The notes beneath the pieces are model-generated. The model was not told the origin of the DNA. It searched no databases and was given only the letters and a program-made list of their open reading frames with translations. 63,556 bases of DNA from G963674955 sp963674955 (GTDB taxonomy: Bacteria; Desulfobacterota; Desulfovibrionia; Desulfovibrionales; Desulfovibrionaceae): positions 1 to 63,556 of the forward strand of contig CAXXKR010000005.1 of assembly GCA_963674955.2 (NCBI GenBank), given 5' to 3'. Made by a program: the position numbers and the translations under genes. Below are positions 51,742-61,245 of the stretch, in pieces. Within the stretch, counting starts at the first letter, position 1. Every line of letters begins with the position of its first letter.

Positions 51742-52443
51742 TTGTCCACTTTCGATGAAGTCTTTGAACGAATCAAACTGGCTATCAACACGCGTACGCA
51801 AGTTCAGTTGGCCGAGGTTCTGGATATCAGGCAATCCAGTATTTCAGATGCCAAGCGCCGTGACTCGGTGCCAGCAGAATGGTATCTGAAGCTTTTCAAG
51901 AAGTTTGGTCTCAATCCTGACTGGCTGGAAGAGGGAATCGGTCCCTGGTACCTCAAAAACAAGCACGGCGAATACGTCTCCTCGGATGGCCCCCAGCAGG
52001 AAGGCGGAGTCAAGGTTCCCTACCCCGACTTCTCCGGCCCGGACAACAAAGGCACCCTGGTCACCATCCACTCCATGCAGGTGGAAGGCGAGGAGCCGGA
52101 CAAATGGGCTCCGCTGCCCCTGGGCAAGCTGAACATTCCCCAGTCCTTTGCCAAACCCTCGATCCAGGTCGTGAAGATGAGCGCCTCCAGCATGGAGCCC
52201 AGCATCCGCCGCGGCGCCTATATCGGCATCGACACCGCCCTCACCCACGTGGAGTCCGGCGAGATGTACGCGCTCTATATCCCCTTCGAAGGCCTGGCCA
52301 TCAAACGTATCTTCCACGATCCCGAGAACGGACGCTTCATCCTGCGCTCTGAAAATCCCCAACACCCCGAGCAGTACCTTCCGGTGCAGAAACGCAGCGA
52401 ACGCATCTACGGACGCGCCGTATGGATCCTGCAGGACATCTAA
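51742..52443 (+). CDS. CI-like repressor with S24 peptidase domain
   Basis: A 233-residue protein. An N-terminal HTH of the phage CI type (TQVQLAEVLDIRQSSISDAK, about residues 19-38) is followed by a linker (about 75-120) and an S24/LexA-like C-terminal domain with KMSASSMEPSIRRGAYI containing the nucleophile Ser and GLAIKRIFHDP containing the catalytic Lys. Such repressors self-cleave after DNA damage. TTG 51742 is the start because AAAAAGGAG sits six bases upstream and no ATG fits. It may control genes elsewhere, since no prophage is adjacent. Confidence 0.85.
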   Translation: MSTFDEVFERIKLAINTRTQVQLAEVLDIRQSSISDAKRRDSVPAEWYLKLFKKFGLNPDWLEEGIGPWYLKNKHGEYVSSDGPQQEGGVKVPYPDFSGPDNKGTLVTIHSMQVEGEEPDKWAPLPLGKLNIPQSFAKPSIQVVKMSASSMEPSIRRGAYIGIDTALTHVESGEMYALYIPFEGLAIKRIFHDPENGRFILRSENPQHPEQYLPVQKRSERIYGRAVWILQDI

Positions 52444-52546
52444 CCAGGTGTCCGTATAGATCGCTCCCCAACGTCAGCAGAACGTTCCTTGGCGGAGCAC
52501 CGAGGACAAGACCGCCTCACTACCCCGGGTGTAGCATAACCCGAAC

Positions 52547-52579
52547 AAAACGCCTCTTCCCCCGGGAAGGGGCGTTTTT
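52547..52579 (+). terminator. Terminator of the repressor gene
   Basis: AAAACGCC-CTTCC and GGAAG-GGCGTTTTT with a CCC loop and one bulge per arm. Confidence 0.88.
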
Positions 52580-52727
52580 CCTTCCCCACTTGACGGGGCG
52601 GGCATAGACATGCACATTCTGCCACCTGACAAACCACCTCCGAACAGGATTGCTCACCCGCTCCGGGATGCCTCTCGGCAAGTTCGCCCAAACATCCCGG
52701 ATATGCCTGGGCTATAAGGATAACACC

Positions 52728-53705
52728 GTGGAATGGCTTGAAATATGGCAAGGCTTGATCTGGCCCTTGCTGCGACTTTTATTCTTCATCTCCATCGGGC
52801 TGCTCATAGCCAATCTCATTGAGTCCTTGAACTGGACCCACGCCATGGCGAAGCTCGCCGCCCCCCTGGTGCGATTCGGCAGGCTCAAGGACATCTCCGG
52901 CGCAGCCTTCTCCATGGCCTTTTTCTCGGGCGTGGCCGCCAACACCATGCTCGCCGAGGCGCACGACAGCGGCAAGCTCACGGACAGAGAACTGACGCTC
53001 TCCAACATGTTCAACAGCATGCCCACCTATTTCCTGCACCTGCCAACCATGTTCTTCATCACCCTGCCCTTCATCGGCAGCGCCGCGGTCATCTATGTGG
53101 GGCTCACACTGCTCTCGGCCATTCTGCGCACCGGGCTCATCGTCGGCCTGGGGCGTTTCCTGCTGCCCCCTCTGCCCGAAGGCTGTATCAGCTGTGTGCT
53201 CCAGGAGCAGCAGAGCAAATCCTGGCGTGACGCACTGAGGAAAACCTGGAAGCGATTCCTCAAGCGCATCAAGCGCGTTGTCATGTTCACCGCTCCTATT
53301 TACATTGTACTCTACATTCTCAAAGTTTACGGCATATTCGAAATGCTGGAGCGGCTCATGGCCGATCACGTGGGGTTCCTCTCCTTCCTGCCCCCGGAGG
53401 CCATCGGCATCGTGGTCTTTCACGTGGCCGCGGAGTTCACCGCCGGTCTGGCCGCCGCCGGTGTGCTGATGAACGCCGGAGATCTGGGCGCCTACCAGGT
53501 CGTGCTGGCGCTGCTGGTGGGCAACGTTCTCTCCACGCCCATGCGCGCCTTCAGACACCAGTTTCCCTACTACGCCGGAATATTCAAACCACGCATGGCC
53601 CTGAAGCTGATCATTTACAATCAGGTCCTGCGCGCCGCCAGCATCATTGCCGTGGGCGTCGCTTTCTATTACCTTGGCGAACCGTTGGTGAAGCTCATTT
53701 CCTAG
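52728..53705 (+). CDS. Nucleoside-recognition (Gate) domain membrane protein
   Basis: A 325-residue polytopic protein with about eight membrane segments. AFSMAFFSGVAANTMLAEAH and PTYFLHLPTMFFITLPFIGSA fit the Gate/nucleoside-recognition domain found in concentrative nucleoside transporters and spore maturation proteins. GTG 52728 was chosen because AAGGA lies seven bases upstream and the first helix starts soon after (WQGLIWPLLRLLFFISIGLL); an ATG-type start at 52650 adds 26 unlikely residues. The next transporter gene starts 13 bases downstream, so the two form an operon. Substrate unknown. Confidence 0.82.
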   Translation: MEWLEIWQGLIWPLLRLLFFISIGLLIANLIESLNWTHAMAKLAAPLVRFGRLKDISGAAFSMAFFSGVAANTMLAEAHDSGKLTDRELTLSNMFNSMPTYFLHLPTMFFITLPFIGSAAVIYVGLTLLSAILRTGLIVGLGRFLLPPLPEGCISCVLQEQQSKSWRDALRKTWKRFLKRIKRVVMFTAPIYIVLYILKVYGIFEMLERLMADHVGFLSFLPPEAIGIVVFHVAAEFTAGLAAAGVLMNAGDLGAYQVVLALLVGNVLSTPMRAFRHQFPYYAGIFKPRMALKLIIYNQVLRAASIIAVGVAFYYLGEPLVKLIS

Positions 53706-53718
53706 ACAAGGATTGCAA

Positions 53719-54624
53719 ATGTCCGTCATCCTGCCCATTTTCGCCATTATCGTCCTGGGCGCCGTGTTCAGGCGCACCGGCTTTCTCAGGGACGAGTTCT
53801 GGCCCACCGCGGAAAAGGTCACCTACTACGTATTCTTCCCCTGCCTACTCGTGGGCAATCTCTCCACCGCCCGCTTTTCAGACTTCGCGGTCCTGCCCAT
53901 GGGGGGCGCCATCGTAACTGCCATCACCATCGTGGCCGCCATCCTGCTCTTCCTGAGGCGCCACCTGCCCATGAGCGGCCCGGCCTTCACCTCCACGTTC
54001 CAGGGCAGCATCCGCATGAACACCTACGTGGGCATCGCCGCCGCCATGGTCCTCAGCGGCACCGAGGGGGTGACCCTCTCAGCCGTGGTCATCATCGCCA
54101 TGGTGCCCCTGGTGAACGTGCTTTGCGTGGCCGTGTTGGCGCAACACGGCAAGAACAACGGTGACGGCGGCATCCTCGCCACCCTGCGCTCCATTTTCAC
54201 CAACCCCCTGATCCTGGGCTGCGTGTTGGGCATCCTCTTGAACATCTTGCAGATCAACCTGCCCTCGGACGTCTTCGAAGCCATTCACATCCTTGGCCGA
54301 GCCGCTCTGCCCCTGGGCCTGCTGGCCGTGGGCGCGGGGCTCAACTTCCAAAACATCAACTCCAGTTTCTGGCCCGTGGTGATCTCCTCCATCCTCAAGC
54401 TGCTGGTGCAACCCTCACTCACCTACCTGGCCTGCAAGCTCTACGGCGTGCCCCCCACTCCGACACTCATCGCCGTGCTGTTCATGGCCCTGCCCACCGC
54501 CACATCATGCTTCATCCTGGCCCGGCAACTCGGAGGCGACGAGGACGCCATGGCGGTCATCATCACCACTCAGACCGTCATCGCCGCCGCCACCCTGCCC
54601 ATGGTCACCCTACTGCTGGGGTAA
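53719..54624 (+). CDS. AEC-family transporter (auxin efflux carrier-like)
   Basis: A 301-residue protein with ten membrane segments in two five-helix repeats. MSVILPIFAIIVLGAVFRRTGFL, GSIRMNTYVGIAAA and ALPLGLLAVGAGLNF are typical of AEC (MdcF/YfdV-like) carriers that move malonate, formate-like or other small organic anions. AAGGA precedes ATG 53719. Forms an operon with the preceding Gate-domain protein. Confidence 0.9.
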   Translation: MSVILPIFAIIVLGAVFRRTGFLRDEFWPTAEKVTYYVFFPCLLVGNLSTARFSDFAVLPMGGAIVTAITIVAAILLFLRRHLPMSGPAFTSTFQGSIRMNTYVGIAAAMVLSGTEGVTLSAVVIIAMVPLVNVLCVAVLAQHGKNNGDGGILATLRSIFTNPLILGCVLGILLNILQINLPSDVFEAIHILGRAALPLGLLAVGAGLNFQNINSSFWPVVISSILKLLVQPSLTYLACKLYGVPPTPTLIAVLFMALPTATSCFILARQLGGDEDAMAVIITTQTVIAAATLPMVTLLLG

Positions 54625-54701
54625 AAATGAAGGCATGAAAAAAATTTTTCCGGGGGGAAAAATTTACAAATCTCTCCCCCTGACCCCCTTTTCAAACTTC
54701 T

Positions 54702-54826
54702 AGAGCATTTTAACTTTGAAATAGTTCAAATGCTCTGCAAGGATTTGTCCGCACATCCTTGCCGCGAAATGCTTGTAGGCTGGCTTTGCCAGCCGTTGAA
54801 CAAGCATTTCAAACGTAAAGAGCTCT
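54702..54826 (+). repeat. AGAGC three-hairpin element, copy C
   Basis: A 125-bp near-identical partner of copy A, with AGAGCATTT/AAATGCTCT, GCAAGGAT/ATCCTTGC and GAAATGCTTGT/ACAAGCATTTC hairpins, ending GCTCT and flanked by TA. Differences from copy A in hairpins 1 and 2 keep or improve pairing. It lies between the convergent AEC and HNH genes. Confidence 0.8.
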
Positions 54827-54870
54827 AATAGACCAAATTATTTCGCAATCCCCTTGCAATATACCTTCCC

Positions 54871-55554
54871 CTAAATCTTCACGCCCTTGCGCAGATTATG
54901 GTGGGAGCACAGCAGTTGGACGTTCTCGGTCCGCAGGGAAGTGCCTCCTTGCGAATAGGGGATGATGTGGTCGAAGTGCAGGTTTTCCCGCGAGCCGCAG
55001 AGTGCGCAACGCCCCTGGTCCCGTTTCCATACCGCGCGCCGTACGGCCGGAGGGATCATCCGGGGATTTTCCGCGACAATATCCTTTCCGGGGCGGTCGC
55101 TCTCCAGCCTGAACCGGAACACCCGCCGTACCCCGTCATGCTCGCGCCAGGCGTCCCGCAACAGGTACACCCCGTTGTAGCTCCAGATGCCCGGAGCCAA
55201 CTTCTGGTACACCCGCACCGGCTCCGGCGGCATGAGCCCCTGCAGGGCCAACTCCACGGCCTTGAGGAACTTCCCGTTCTCCGTGAGCCTGCCCGTGGAT
55301 GCGAACTCAGGCTGGTCCGCCCTCTTGGGGTCACGCAGGTTGAAGCTCCGGGGCGCGTCGTGCCCCTGGTAGACGATGACCGCGCCGTCGTCCTCGTGCC
55401 TGTCCGGGTAGGGCGCCGACATCTTGCTGCACATGAACACCACGGAACGCCCCACTCCGAGACGGTAGTGCATGCCGCGCTGCAAACGCGCGCCCTCCCG
55501 GAAGCAGACCTCGTCGTATGTCAGGATCTCATGGCGCACGGCCGTTCTCCACAT
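54871..55554 (-). CDS. HNH endonuclease with N-terminal SRA-like region (McrA-type candidate)
   Basis: A 227-residue protein. The C-terminal 60 residues form an HNH nuclease: RRAVWKRDQGRCALCGSREN, then HFDHIIPYSQGG and LLCSHHNLRKG, with CxxC and the catalytic His. The N-terminal 150 residues (GVGRSVVFMCSK, AVIVYQGHD, TGRLTENGKFLKAVE, YQKLAPGIWSYNGVYLL) look like the SRA/YDG base-flipping domain of modification-dependent McrA-type enzymes. If so it would cut DNA carrying modified cytosine. That assignment is inference from pattern only. Confidence 0.72.
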   Translation of the reverse strand: MWRTAVRHEILTYDEVCFREGARLQRGMHYRLGVGRSVVFMCSKMSAPYPDRHEDDGAVIVYQGHDAPRSFNLRDPKRADQPEFASTGRLTENGKFLKAVELALQGLMPPEPVRVYQKLAPGIWSYNGVYLLRDAWREHDGVRRVFRFRLESDRPGKDIVAENPRMIPPAVRRAVWKRDQGRCALCGSRENLHFDHIIPYSQGGTSLRTENVQLLCSHHNLRKGVKI

Positions 55555-55894
55555 GCAGGTGTCAGCCTAAGCGAAAAATGTCGTTTCAACGAATTTCCAC
55601 ATAACAAATGAATTGCTTTATTTATACACAAATACTTCATAGCTGACAACCAGCCCATGGACGTTGCGCCCCGCACCGGGCACGCTCCTCCTTTCCTTAT
55701 CACCAGTCTCTGAGAGGGAGAGAACCATCGACTCGCATATGACGCCGCCGCTTTGCGGTCGCCATATCCTGTGGCGTTATGCAACCACAAACCTTATAAA
55801 AGTCTTTGAAAGGGGAGAGCGCGAGGGGATAAACTTTCTATAGAAAGTTCCCCCCCCCCGCGCGAAATTCTCTCAAGCCGTTCCCATTCTTTCT
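55555..55894. other. 340-bp spacer between HNH and deacetylase genes
   Basis: Both flanking genes point left. An 89-codon frame within it lacks a ribosome site. AT-rich near 55600-55640, consistent with the HNH promoter. The deacetylase terminator (55825-55854) lies at its right end. Confidence 0.35.
55825..55854 (-). terminator. Terminator of the deacetylase gene
   Basis: GGGG, then AACTTTC-TATA-GAAAGTT (perfect inverted repeat), then CCCC; the minus-strand side follows the deacetylase stop. Confidence 0.7.
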
Positions 55895-57019
55895 TTATAT
55901 TCTCATCTTTGCATACACTCTGGCCGCCATGGGGTGGGAGTAAAGCCAGAGCCTGGAAAGCAGCCAGCGGGGTGATTTGTCGCGGGCCTTGAAACGGTGC
56001 ACGTGCTCGGGATTGGCGGCCGGGGGGTTGGCGCCGAAGCTGGTGGCGAAGAAGGTGGTAAAGCCCGCCTGTTTGGCGGCTTCCAGTGCCTCAGGGGAGT
56101 ATTTGCCCCAGGGCCAAGCAAGGCACTGGCGGGAGAGTTCGGTCTTTGGCGAGGTGCCGAGGTATGTTTCAATGAGATTTCGGCACTTGAGCAGGTCCTG
56201 GAACACGCGCTCCTGGTATTGTTCCGGAGTCTCGAGGACGCCCCAGTCCTCCCTGGGCAGGGCCAGGTGAGCCTGACACAGATCCGCCACTGCTTGGGAG
56301 TCGGAGAAGAATGCGGCCACTTCGCGAAGGTCCAAAGTCTGGGGCACACGCCGCCGGACAATGGAAAGCAACTCCTCGGAGGGGATGAAGGCGCGGTTGG
56401 CCAGACCGGGCAGCTCCATGAACCTGGGCATTCCCCAGGTGAACGTCTCGGGACGGTCAAAGGTCCTGTTTCGAGCGCCGGGGCGCAGGAGTTTCAGAGA
56501 CTCCGGGTCGGCGGCCAGAGCACCCCAGTCCGGCTCCCCCCACACAGGAGCGTGGGTCAGGGAGTGCGCCGCGATGGTCATCCCTCCGGTGGCTTCGGCC
56601 TGGCGCGCCTGCTCCCAGGTCATGAACAGGTCCTGGCGCTCGGGCTCGCCCAGGGCGTTGGTGACAAAGGGAACGTCCACAGTGGCTTCGGAGTCGTCCA
56701 CACTGAAGGGGGCGTTGGAGGCCTGCTCCAGGCGCTGGGCAACGGCGAACACGGTGCCGGAGTGGCCGTGGCGCAGCATGCTGGGCAAGGCGTGCGCGAT
56801 GTTATCCAGGAACCCGTCATCAAAGGTGATGAGCACGCTTTTTTTCGGCAGGGGCGCGCCGTTGAGCAGGTAGTCCGCCGCGCGTTCCAGGGAGACACCG
56901 CGATATCCGGCCCTGGCCATGCCTTGGCAATGGATCTCGAAATTCTCCGGACAGACGTTGATAGCGCCGGGAGAGCGACTTATGTAGTGGTAGAGCAGTA
57001 CAGGGAGACTTCTTGTCAT
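55895..57019 (-). CDS. Polysaccharide deacetylase family protein
   Basis: A 374-residue NodB-type carbohydrate esterase 4 protein. LPVLLYHYIS opens it; SVLITFDDGFLDN (about residues 61-73) holds the catalytic and metal Asp pair, MTIAAHSLTH the H-x3-H metal ligands, and CLAWPWGKYSPEA the later family motif. Such enzymes deacetylate GlcNAc residues of surface polysaccharide or peptidoglycan. No signal peptide is evident, suggesting a cytoplasmic or membrane-associated role in glycan assembly, or a different substrate. A region of about 100 residues is inserted compared with the minimal domain. Confidence 0.85.
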   Translation of the reverse strand: MTRSLPVLLYHYISRSPGAINVCPENFEIHCQGMARAGYRGVSLERAADYLLNGAPLPKKSVLITFDDGFLDNIAHALPSMLRHGHSGTVFAVAQRLEQASNAPFSVDDSEATVDVPFVTNALGEPERQDLFMTWEQARQAEATGGMTIAAHSLTHAPVWGEPDWGALAADPESLKLLRPGARNRTFDRPETFTWGMPRFMELPGLANRAFIPSEELLSIVRRRVPQTLDLREVAAFFSDSQAVADLCQAHLALPREDWGVLETPEQYQERVFQDLLKCRNLIETYLGTSPKTELSRQCLAWPWGKYSPEALEAAKQAGFTTFFATSFGANPPAANPEHVHRFKARDKSPRWLLSRLWLYSHPMAARVYAKMRI

Positions 57020-57130
57020 GGCGTCAGATACTTGACACTTTGTGGAAGAGCATTATTTTCAGATACGTTGGGACACCGCGCCCTGTCATATACGGGCAAA
57101 TCAAGGGCGACACAAGGAGAGCTAATCGAG

Positions 57131-58120
57131 ATGAGCGTGGAATACAAGGACTACTATAAGATTCTCGGTGTTTCCAAGAGCGCCTCCCAAGAGGAGATCA
57201 ACAAGGCCTACAAGAAGTTGGCCAGGAAATACCACCCTGACTTGAATCCCGACGACAAGAACGCGGAGGAGCAGTTCAAGTCGGTGAACGAAGCTCACGA
57301 GGTGCTCAAGGATCCGGAGAAGCGCAAGCTGTACGATCAACTCGGCCCCAACTGGGAGCATGGACAGAACTTCCAGCCCCCTCCAGGATTCGAGAACGTC
57401 CACTTCAATTTTGGCGGTGGCGGTGGTGCGGGCTTCGATGCCTCCGGCTTCAGCGATTTTTTCGAGACCCTGTTCGGAGGTGGTGGCGGATTCGGCCAGG
57501 GCGGCTATTCCAGGGGCGCGAGCTTCGGAGGTGGCGGGTTCGGCCCCCAGGGCGCCTATGCAAGACGCCCCCGAAAAGGGCAGGACGCAGAGGCGGCTCT
57601 GGACCTCACCCTGGAAGAGGCCTACCGAGGCGGGGAAAAGACCCTGAGCATGCAGGAGCAGGCTCCGGGGCAGGCGCCAACGACCAGAACCCTGAGCGTG
57701 AAGATCCCCTCGGGCATCAAGAACGGCGCCCGGATCAGACTGGCCGGCCAGGGCTCCCCGGGAATGGGGGGCGGTCCGGCCGGGGACCTGTACCTCAAGG
57801 TGCGCATCCAGCCCCACAGCCATTATTCCCTGGACGGCGTGAACATAATTTACGACCTTCACCTCGCCCCCTGGGAAGCGGCGCTGGGGGCCAAGGTCCA
57901 TGTGCCGACTCTGGACGGCACCGTGGACCTGACCATCCCCCCGGGCGTGGATAGCGGCCAGAAGCTCCGGCTGCGCGACCGCGGCCTGGGGCAGGGAGCC
58001 AACAAGGGCGACCAGCTCGTGCGAGTGCTGATCAAGACACCCAAGAAGTTGAGCGACAAGGAAAAGCAGTTGTGGGAAGATCTTTCCAGAACGTCCGGTT
58101 TTCGGCCCCGTGGGGAGTAG
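57131..58120 (+). CDS. cbpA: DnaJ-type co-chaperone, CbpA-like
   Basis: A 329-residue type II J-protein. The J-domain (residues 4-70) has YYKILGVSKSASQEEINKAY and the HPD tripeptide in KYHPDLNPDD. A Gly/Phe-rich region (about 85-145) follows, then two substrate-binding domains (LDLTLEEAYRGGEKTL; GVDSGQKLRLRDRGLG). The zinc-finger of classical DnaJ is absent, which marks the CbpA/DnaJB type. It stimulates DnaK ATPase. Followed 12 bases later by its modulator CbpM and then ClpB, a protein-disaggregation operon. Confidence 0.95.
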   Translation: MSVEYKDYYKILGVSKSASQEEINKAYKKLARKYHPDLNPDDKNAEEQFKSVNEAHEVLKDPEKRKLYDQLGPNWEHGQNFQPPPGFENVHFNFGGGGGAGFDASGFSDFFETLFGGGGGFGQGGYSRGASFGGGGFGPQGAYARRPRKGQDAEAALDLTLEEAYRGGEKTLSMQEQAPGQAPTTRTLSVKIPSGIKNGARIRLAGQGSPGMGGGPAGDLYLKVRIQPHSHYSLDGVNIIYDLHLAPWEAALGAKVHVPTLDGTVDLTIPPGVDSGQKLRLRDRGLGQGANKGDQLVRVLIKTPKKLSDKEKQLWEDLSRTSGFRPRGE

Positions 58121-58132
58121 GAGGGTAATGAC

Positions 58133-58456
58133 ATGGCGATAAAATACACAGTGATACATGACGCGAACACGCCCATGCGCTCCGACCTGATCCCCTGGGT
58201 GGAGTTCCAGGAGGTCACCGGCTGCCACCCCAGCCTGCTCGGCGAACTCATCGAGATGGGCTGGCTCGAACCCCGACAGGCGGCCACCGAGGCATACCTT
58301 TTCCGGGTCAGGGACATCTACCGCGTGCGCAAGCTGGAGCGCCTGTGCAAGGATTTCGAACTCACCAGCCTGGGCGCCAGCATCATCGTGGACCTGCTGG
58401 AGCGTATCGACGCCCTGGAGCAAAAGGTCCGGGACCTGGAGCGGCTGGAGATATAG
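58133..58456 (+). CDS. cbpM: CbpA modulator CbpM-like, MerR-type fold
   Basis: A 107-residue protein with a MerR-like N-terminal helix-turn-helix (WVEFQEVTGCHPSLLGELIEMG, about residues 22-43) and a C-terminal coiled coil (LLERIDALEQKVRDLERLE). CbpM binds the CbpA J-domain and inhibits it. Position right behind cbpA and before clpB supports the call. GGAGGG lies before ATG 58133. Confidence 0.9.
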   Translation: MAIKYTVIHDANTPMRSDLIPWVEFQEVTGCHPSLLGELIEMGWLEPRQAATEAYLFRVRDIYRVRKLERLCKDFELTSLGASIIVDLLERIDALEQKVRDLERLEI

Positions 58457-58531
58457 CATACGAAACCATCGGAAGTCTTGGGGAGGGTTTTCCCCCGGAA
58501 CGTCCCAAGAAAAGACTTCAAGGAGACATAT

Positions 58532-61151
58532 ATGGACCTGAACAAATTTACGCAAAAATCCCAGGAAGCCATTGCCCTGGCCCAGGCGGACGCTGTCCGC
58601 AGGGGGCACCAGCAGGTGGACGCGGAGCACCTGCTCTTCGCCCTGGCCACCCAGGAGGACGGCCTGGTTCCCAAGCTGCTGCAAAAGGCCGGCTATGACG
58701 TTAAGGCCTATGCCAAGGCCCTGCAGACCGACCTGGACAGGCTGCCCAGTGTGAGCGGCCCGGGTGCCAAGCCGGACCAGATATTCGTGACCCAGCGTCT
58801 GAACCAGGCCCTTGTGAAGTCCATGGACAATGCCAAGCGCATGAAGGACGAATACGTCAGCGTGGAACACATCCTCCTGGTGCTGTTGGAGGAACCAAAA
58901 TCCACTGCCGCTGGCAAGGTCAACGCTGAATTCAAGGTCACGCCGGACAAGATCCTGGCAGTGCTCACGGAGGTGCGCGGCAAGCAGCGCGTCACCTCCC
59001 AGAACCCGGAGGAGACCTACGACGCGCTCAAGAAATATGGCCGCGACCTGGTGCAGGACGCCCGCGACGGCAAGCTGGACCCGGTGATCGGCCGCGACTC
59101 GGAGATCAGGCGCTGCATCCGCATCCTGTCCCGCCGCACCAAGAACAACCCGGTGATGATCGGCGAGGCCGGCGTGGGCAAGACCGCCATCGTCGAGGGG
59201 CTGGCCCACCGCATTCTCAAGGGCGACGTGCCCGAGGGGCTCAAGGACAAGACCCTCTTCGCCCTGGACATGGGCGCGCTCATCGCGGGCGCAAAGTACA
59301 GGGGCGAGTTTGAGGAGCGGCTCAAGGCCGTGCTCAAGGAGGTATCCCAGTCCGACGGGCGCATCCTGCTGTTCATCGACGAGTTGCACACCATCGTGGG
59401 CGCCGGCAAGGCCGAAGGCGCCATGGACGCGGGCAACCTGCTCAAGCCCATGCTGGCCAGGGGCGAACTGCACTGCATCGGCGCCACCACCGTGGACGAG
59501 TACCGCAAGTATATCGAGAAGGATCCGGCACTGGAGCGCAGGTTCCAGCCCGTACTGGTACAGGAGCCCGGGGTGGAGGACACCATCTCCATCCTGCGCG
59601 GACTCAGGGAGCGCTTCGAGGTGCACCACGGCGTGCGCATCAGCGACTCTGCCATCGTGGAGGCGGTCATGCTCTCCCACCGCTACATCACTGACAGGCA
59701 ATTACCGGACAAGGCCATCGACCTCATCGACGAGGCCGGAGCCATGATCCGCACGGAAATCGACTCCCTGCCCACCGAGTTGGACGAGATCAACCGCAAG
59801 ATCATGCAGTTGGAGATCGAGCGCGAGGCTCTCAAGCGGGAGACCGACGCGGCATCCATGGAGCGGCTGCAGAAGCTGGAGAAGGAGCTGGCCAACCTCA
59901 AGGACGAGCAGGCGGTGCTGTCGACGCAGTGGGAGCAGGAAAAAGGCTCCATCGATGCGGAACGCGGCATCAAGGAGGAGATCGAGCGCACCAAGCACGA
60001 GATCGAGGAGGCGGAGCGCGCCTACGACCTCAACCGCGCCGCGGAGCTCAGGTACTCCAAGCTGCATACCCTGGAAAAGAGGCTGGCCGAGGCCAGCGGC
60101 TCGGCCCTGGAGAAGCGGCTGCTGCGCGAGGAGGTCACCCCGGACGACGTGGCGGAGATCATCTCCCGCTGGACCGGCATCCCGGTCTCACGGCTCCTGG
60201 AAGGGCGAACGCGAGAAGCTCCTGCGCCTGCCCGACGTGCTGCACGAACGCGTGGTGGGGCAGGACGAGGCTGTGGAGGCCGTGGCCGACGCGGTGCTGC
60301 GCGCCCGCGCCGGGTTGAAGAACCCGGCCCGCCCCATTGGCTCGTTCATCTTTCTCGGCCCCACGGGCGTGGGCAAGACCGAGTTGTGCAAGACCCTGGC
60401 CAAGGCCCTGTTCGACACCGAGGAGAACATGGTCCGTCTGGACATGAGCGAATATATGGAAAAACACACCGTGGCCCGGCTCATCGGAGCGCCTCCGGGA
60501 TACATCGGGTACGACGAAGGGGGGCAGCTCACCGAGGCGGTACGGCGCAAACCTTACAGCGTGGTGCTGTTCGACGAGATCGAAAAAGCGCACCCGGATG
60601 TGTTCAACGCCCTGCCTGCAAATCCTGGACGACGGGCGCCTCACGGACAGCCATGGCCGGACCGTGGATTTCAAGAACAACCATCATCATCATGACCTCG
60701 AACCTGGGTGCGCACTTGATGCTCGAGGGCATCACCCCCAAGGGTGAATTCCGGGAAGGTGTGCGCGACAATGTCATGGGCGAACTCAGGCACCATTTCC
60801 GCCCCGAGTTCCTGAACAGGGTGGACGAGGTGGTGCTGTTCAAGCCCTTGCTCCTGGAGCAGATCAAGATGATCATCGACCTGCAGCTCAAAGGGTCTGC
60901 GGGAGCGCCTGGTCGAACGCAAGATCCAGGTGCATCTCACCGAAGACGCCAAGGAGTTCGTCGCCGAGGCGGCCTACGATCCGGTGTATGGCGCGCGCCC
61001 CATCCTGCGCTACCTGCAGCACCATGTTGAAACGCCCCTTGCAAAAGAACTCATCAAGGGGACGTTGCGGGACGGCCAGGACGTGACTCTGGACATCGCT
61101 GGTAACGAGCTGGTCTTCCGCGCCGAGAACGTGGAGCATCGCGTACATTAG
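58532..61151 (+). pseudogene. clpB: ClpB disaggregase with four +1 frameshifts
   Basis: MDLNKFTQKSQEAIALAQAD starts at ATG 58532 (AAGGAGA upstream). The N-domain, first AAA domain (GEAGVGKTAIVEG), coiled-coil middle domain and second AAA domain (GPTGVGKTELCKTLAKALF) are all recognisable, but the frame is broken by four single-base insertions: within 60203-60206, at 60615-60616, at 60679-60680 and within 60893-60895. Correcting them gives an intact product of about 871 residues, the normal ClpB length. ClpB unfolds aggregates together with DnaK. Because conserved residues are intact in every segment, sequence error is as likely as a true recent pseudogene. Without correction the product loses most of its second ATPase domain. 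Confidence 0.92.
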
Positions 61152-61175
61152 GTAAGGATTGAGAAAAAAGTGCGA

Positions 61176-61206
61176 GGGGGAAACCATTTGAAAATGGTTC
61201 TCCCCC
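61176..61206. terminator. Hairpin after clpB
   Basis: GGGGG-AACCATTT and AAATGGTT-CCCCC around a short loop; both directions plausible. Confidence 0.75.
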
Positions 61207-61245
61207 TTCCAAAACGTTATAACAATATATATTTTCGGAGGGGGG

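Noticed and set aside
55997..58120. 707-codon plus-strand frame including cbpA
   Set aside because: Only the last 329 codons are cbpA, with its own ribosome site; the upstream part is antisense to the deacetylase gene.
57122..59701. 859-codon open frame on the minus strand opposite cbpA-cbpM-clpB
   Set aside because: It is the reverse shadow of three conserved chaperone genes in GC-rich sequence; His/Gln/Val-rich composition and no ribosome site.
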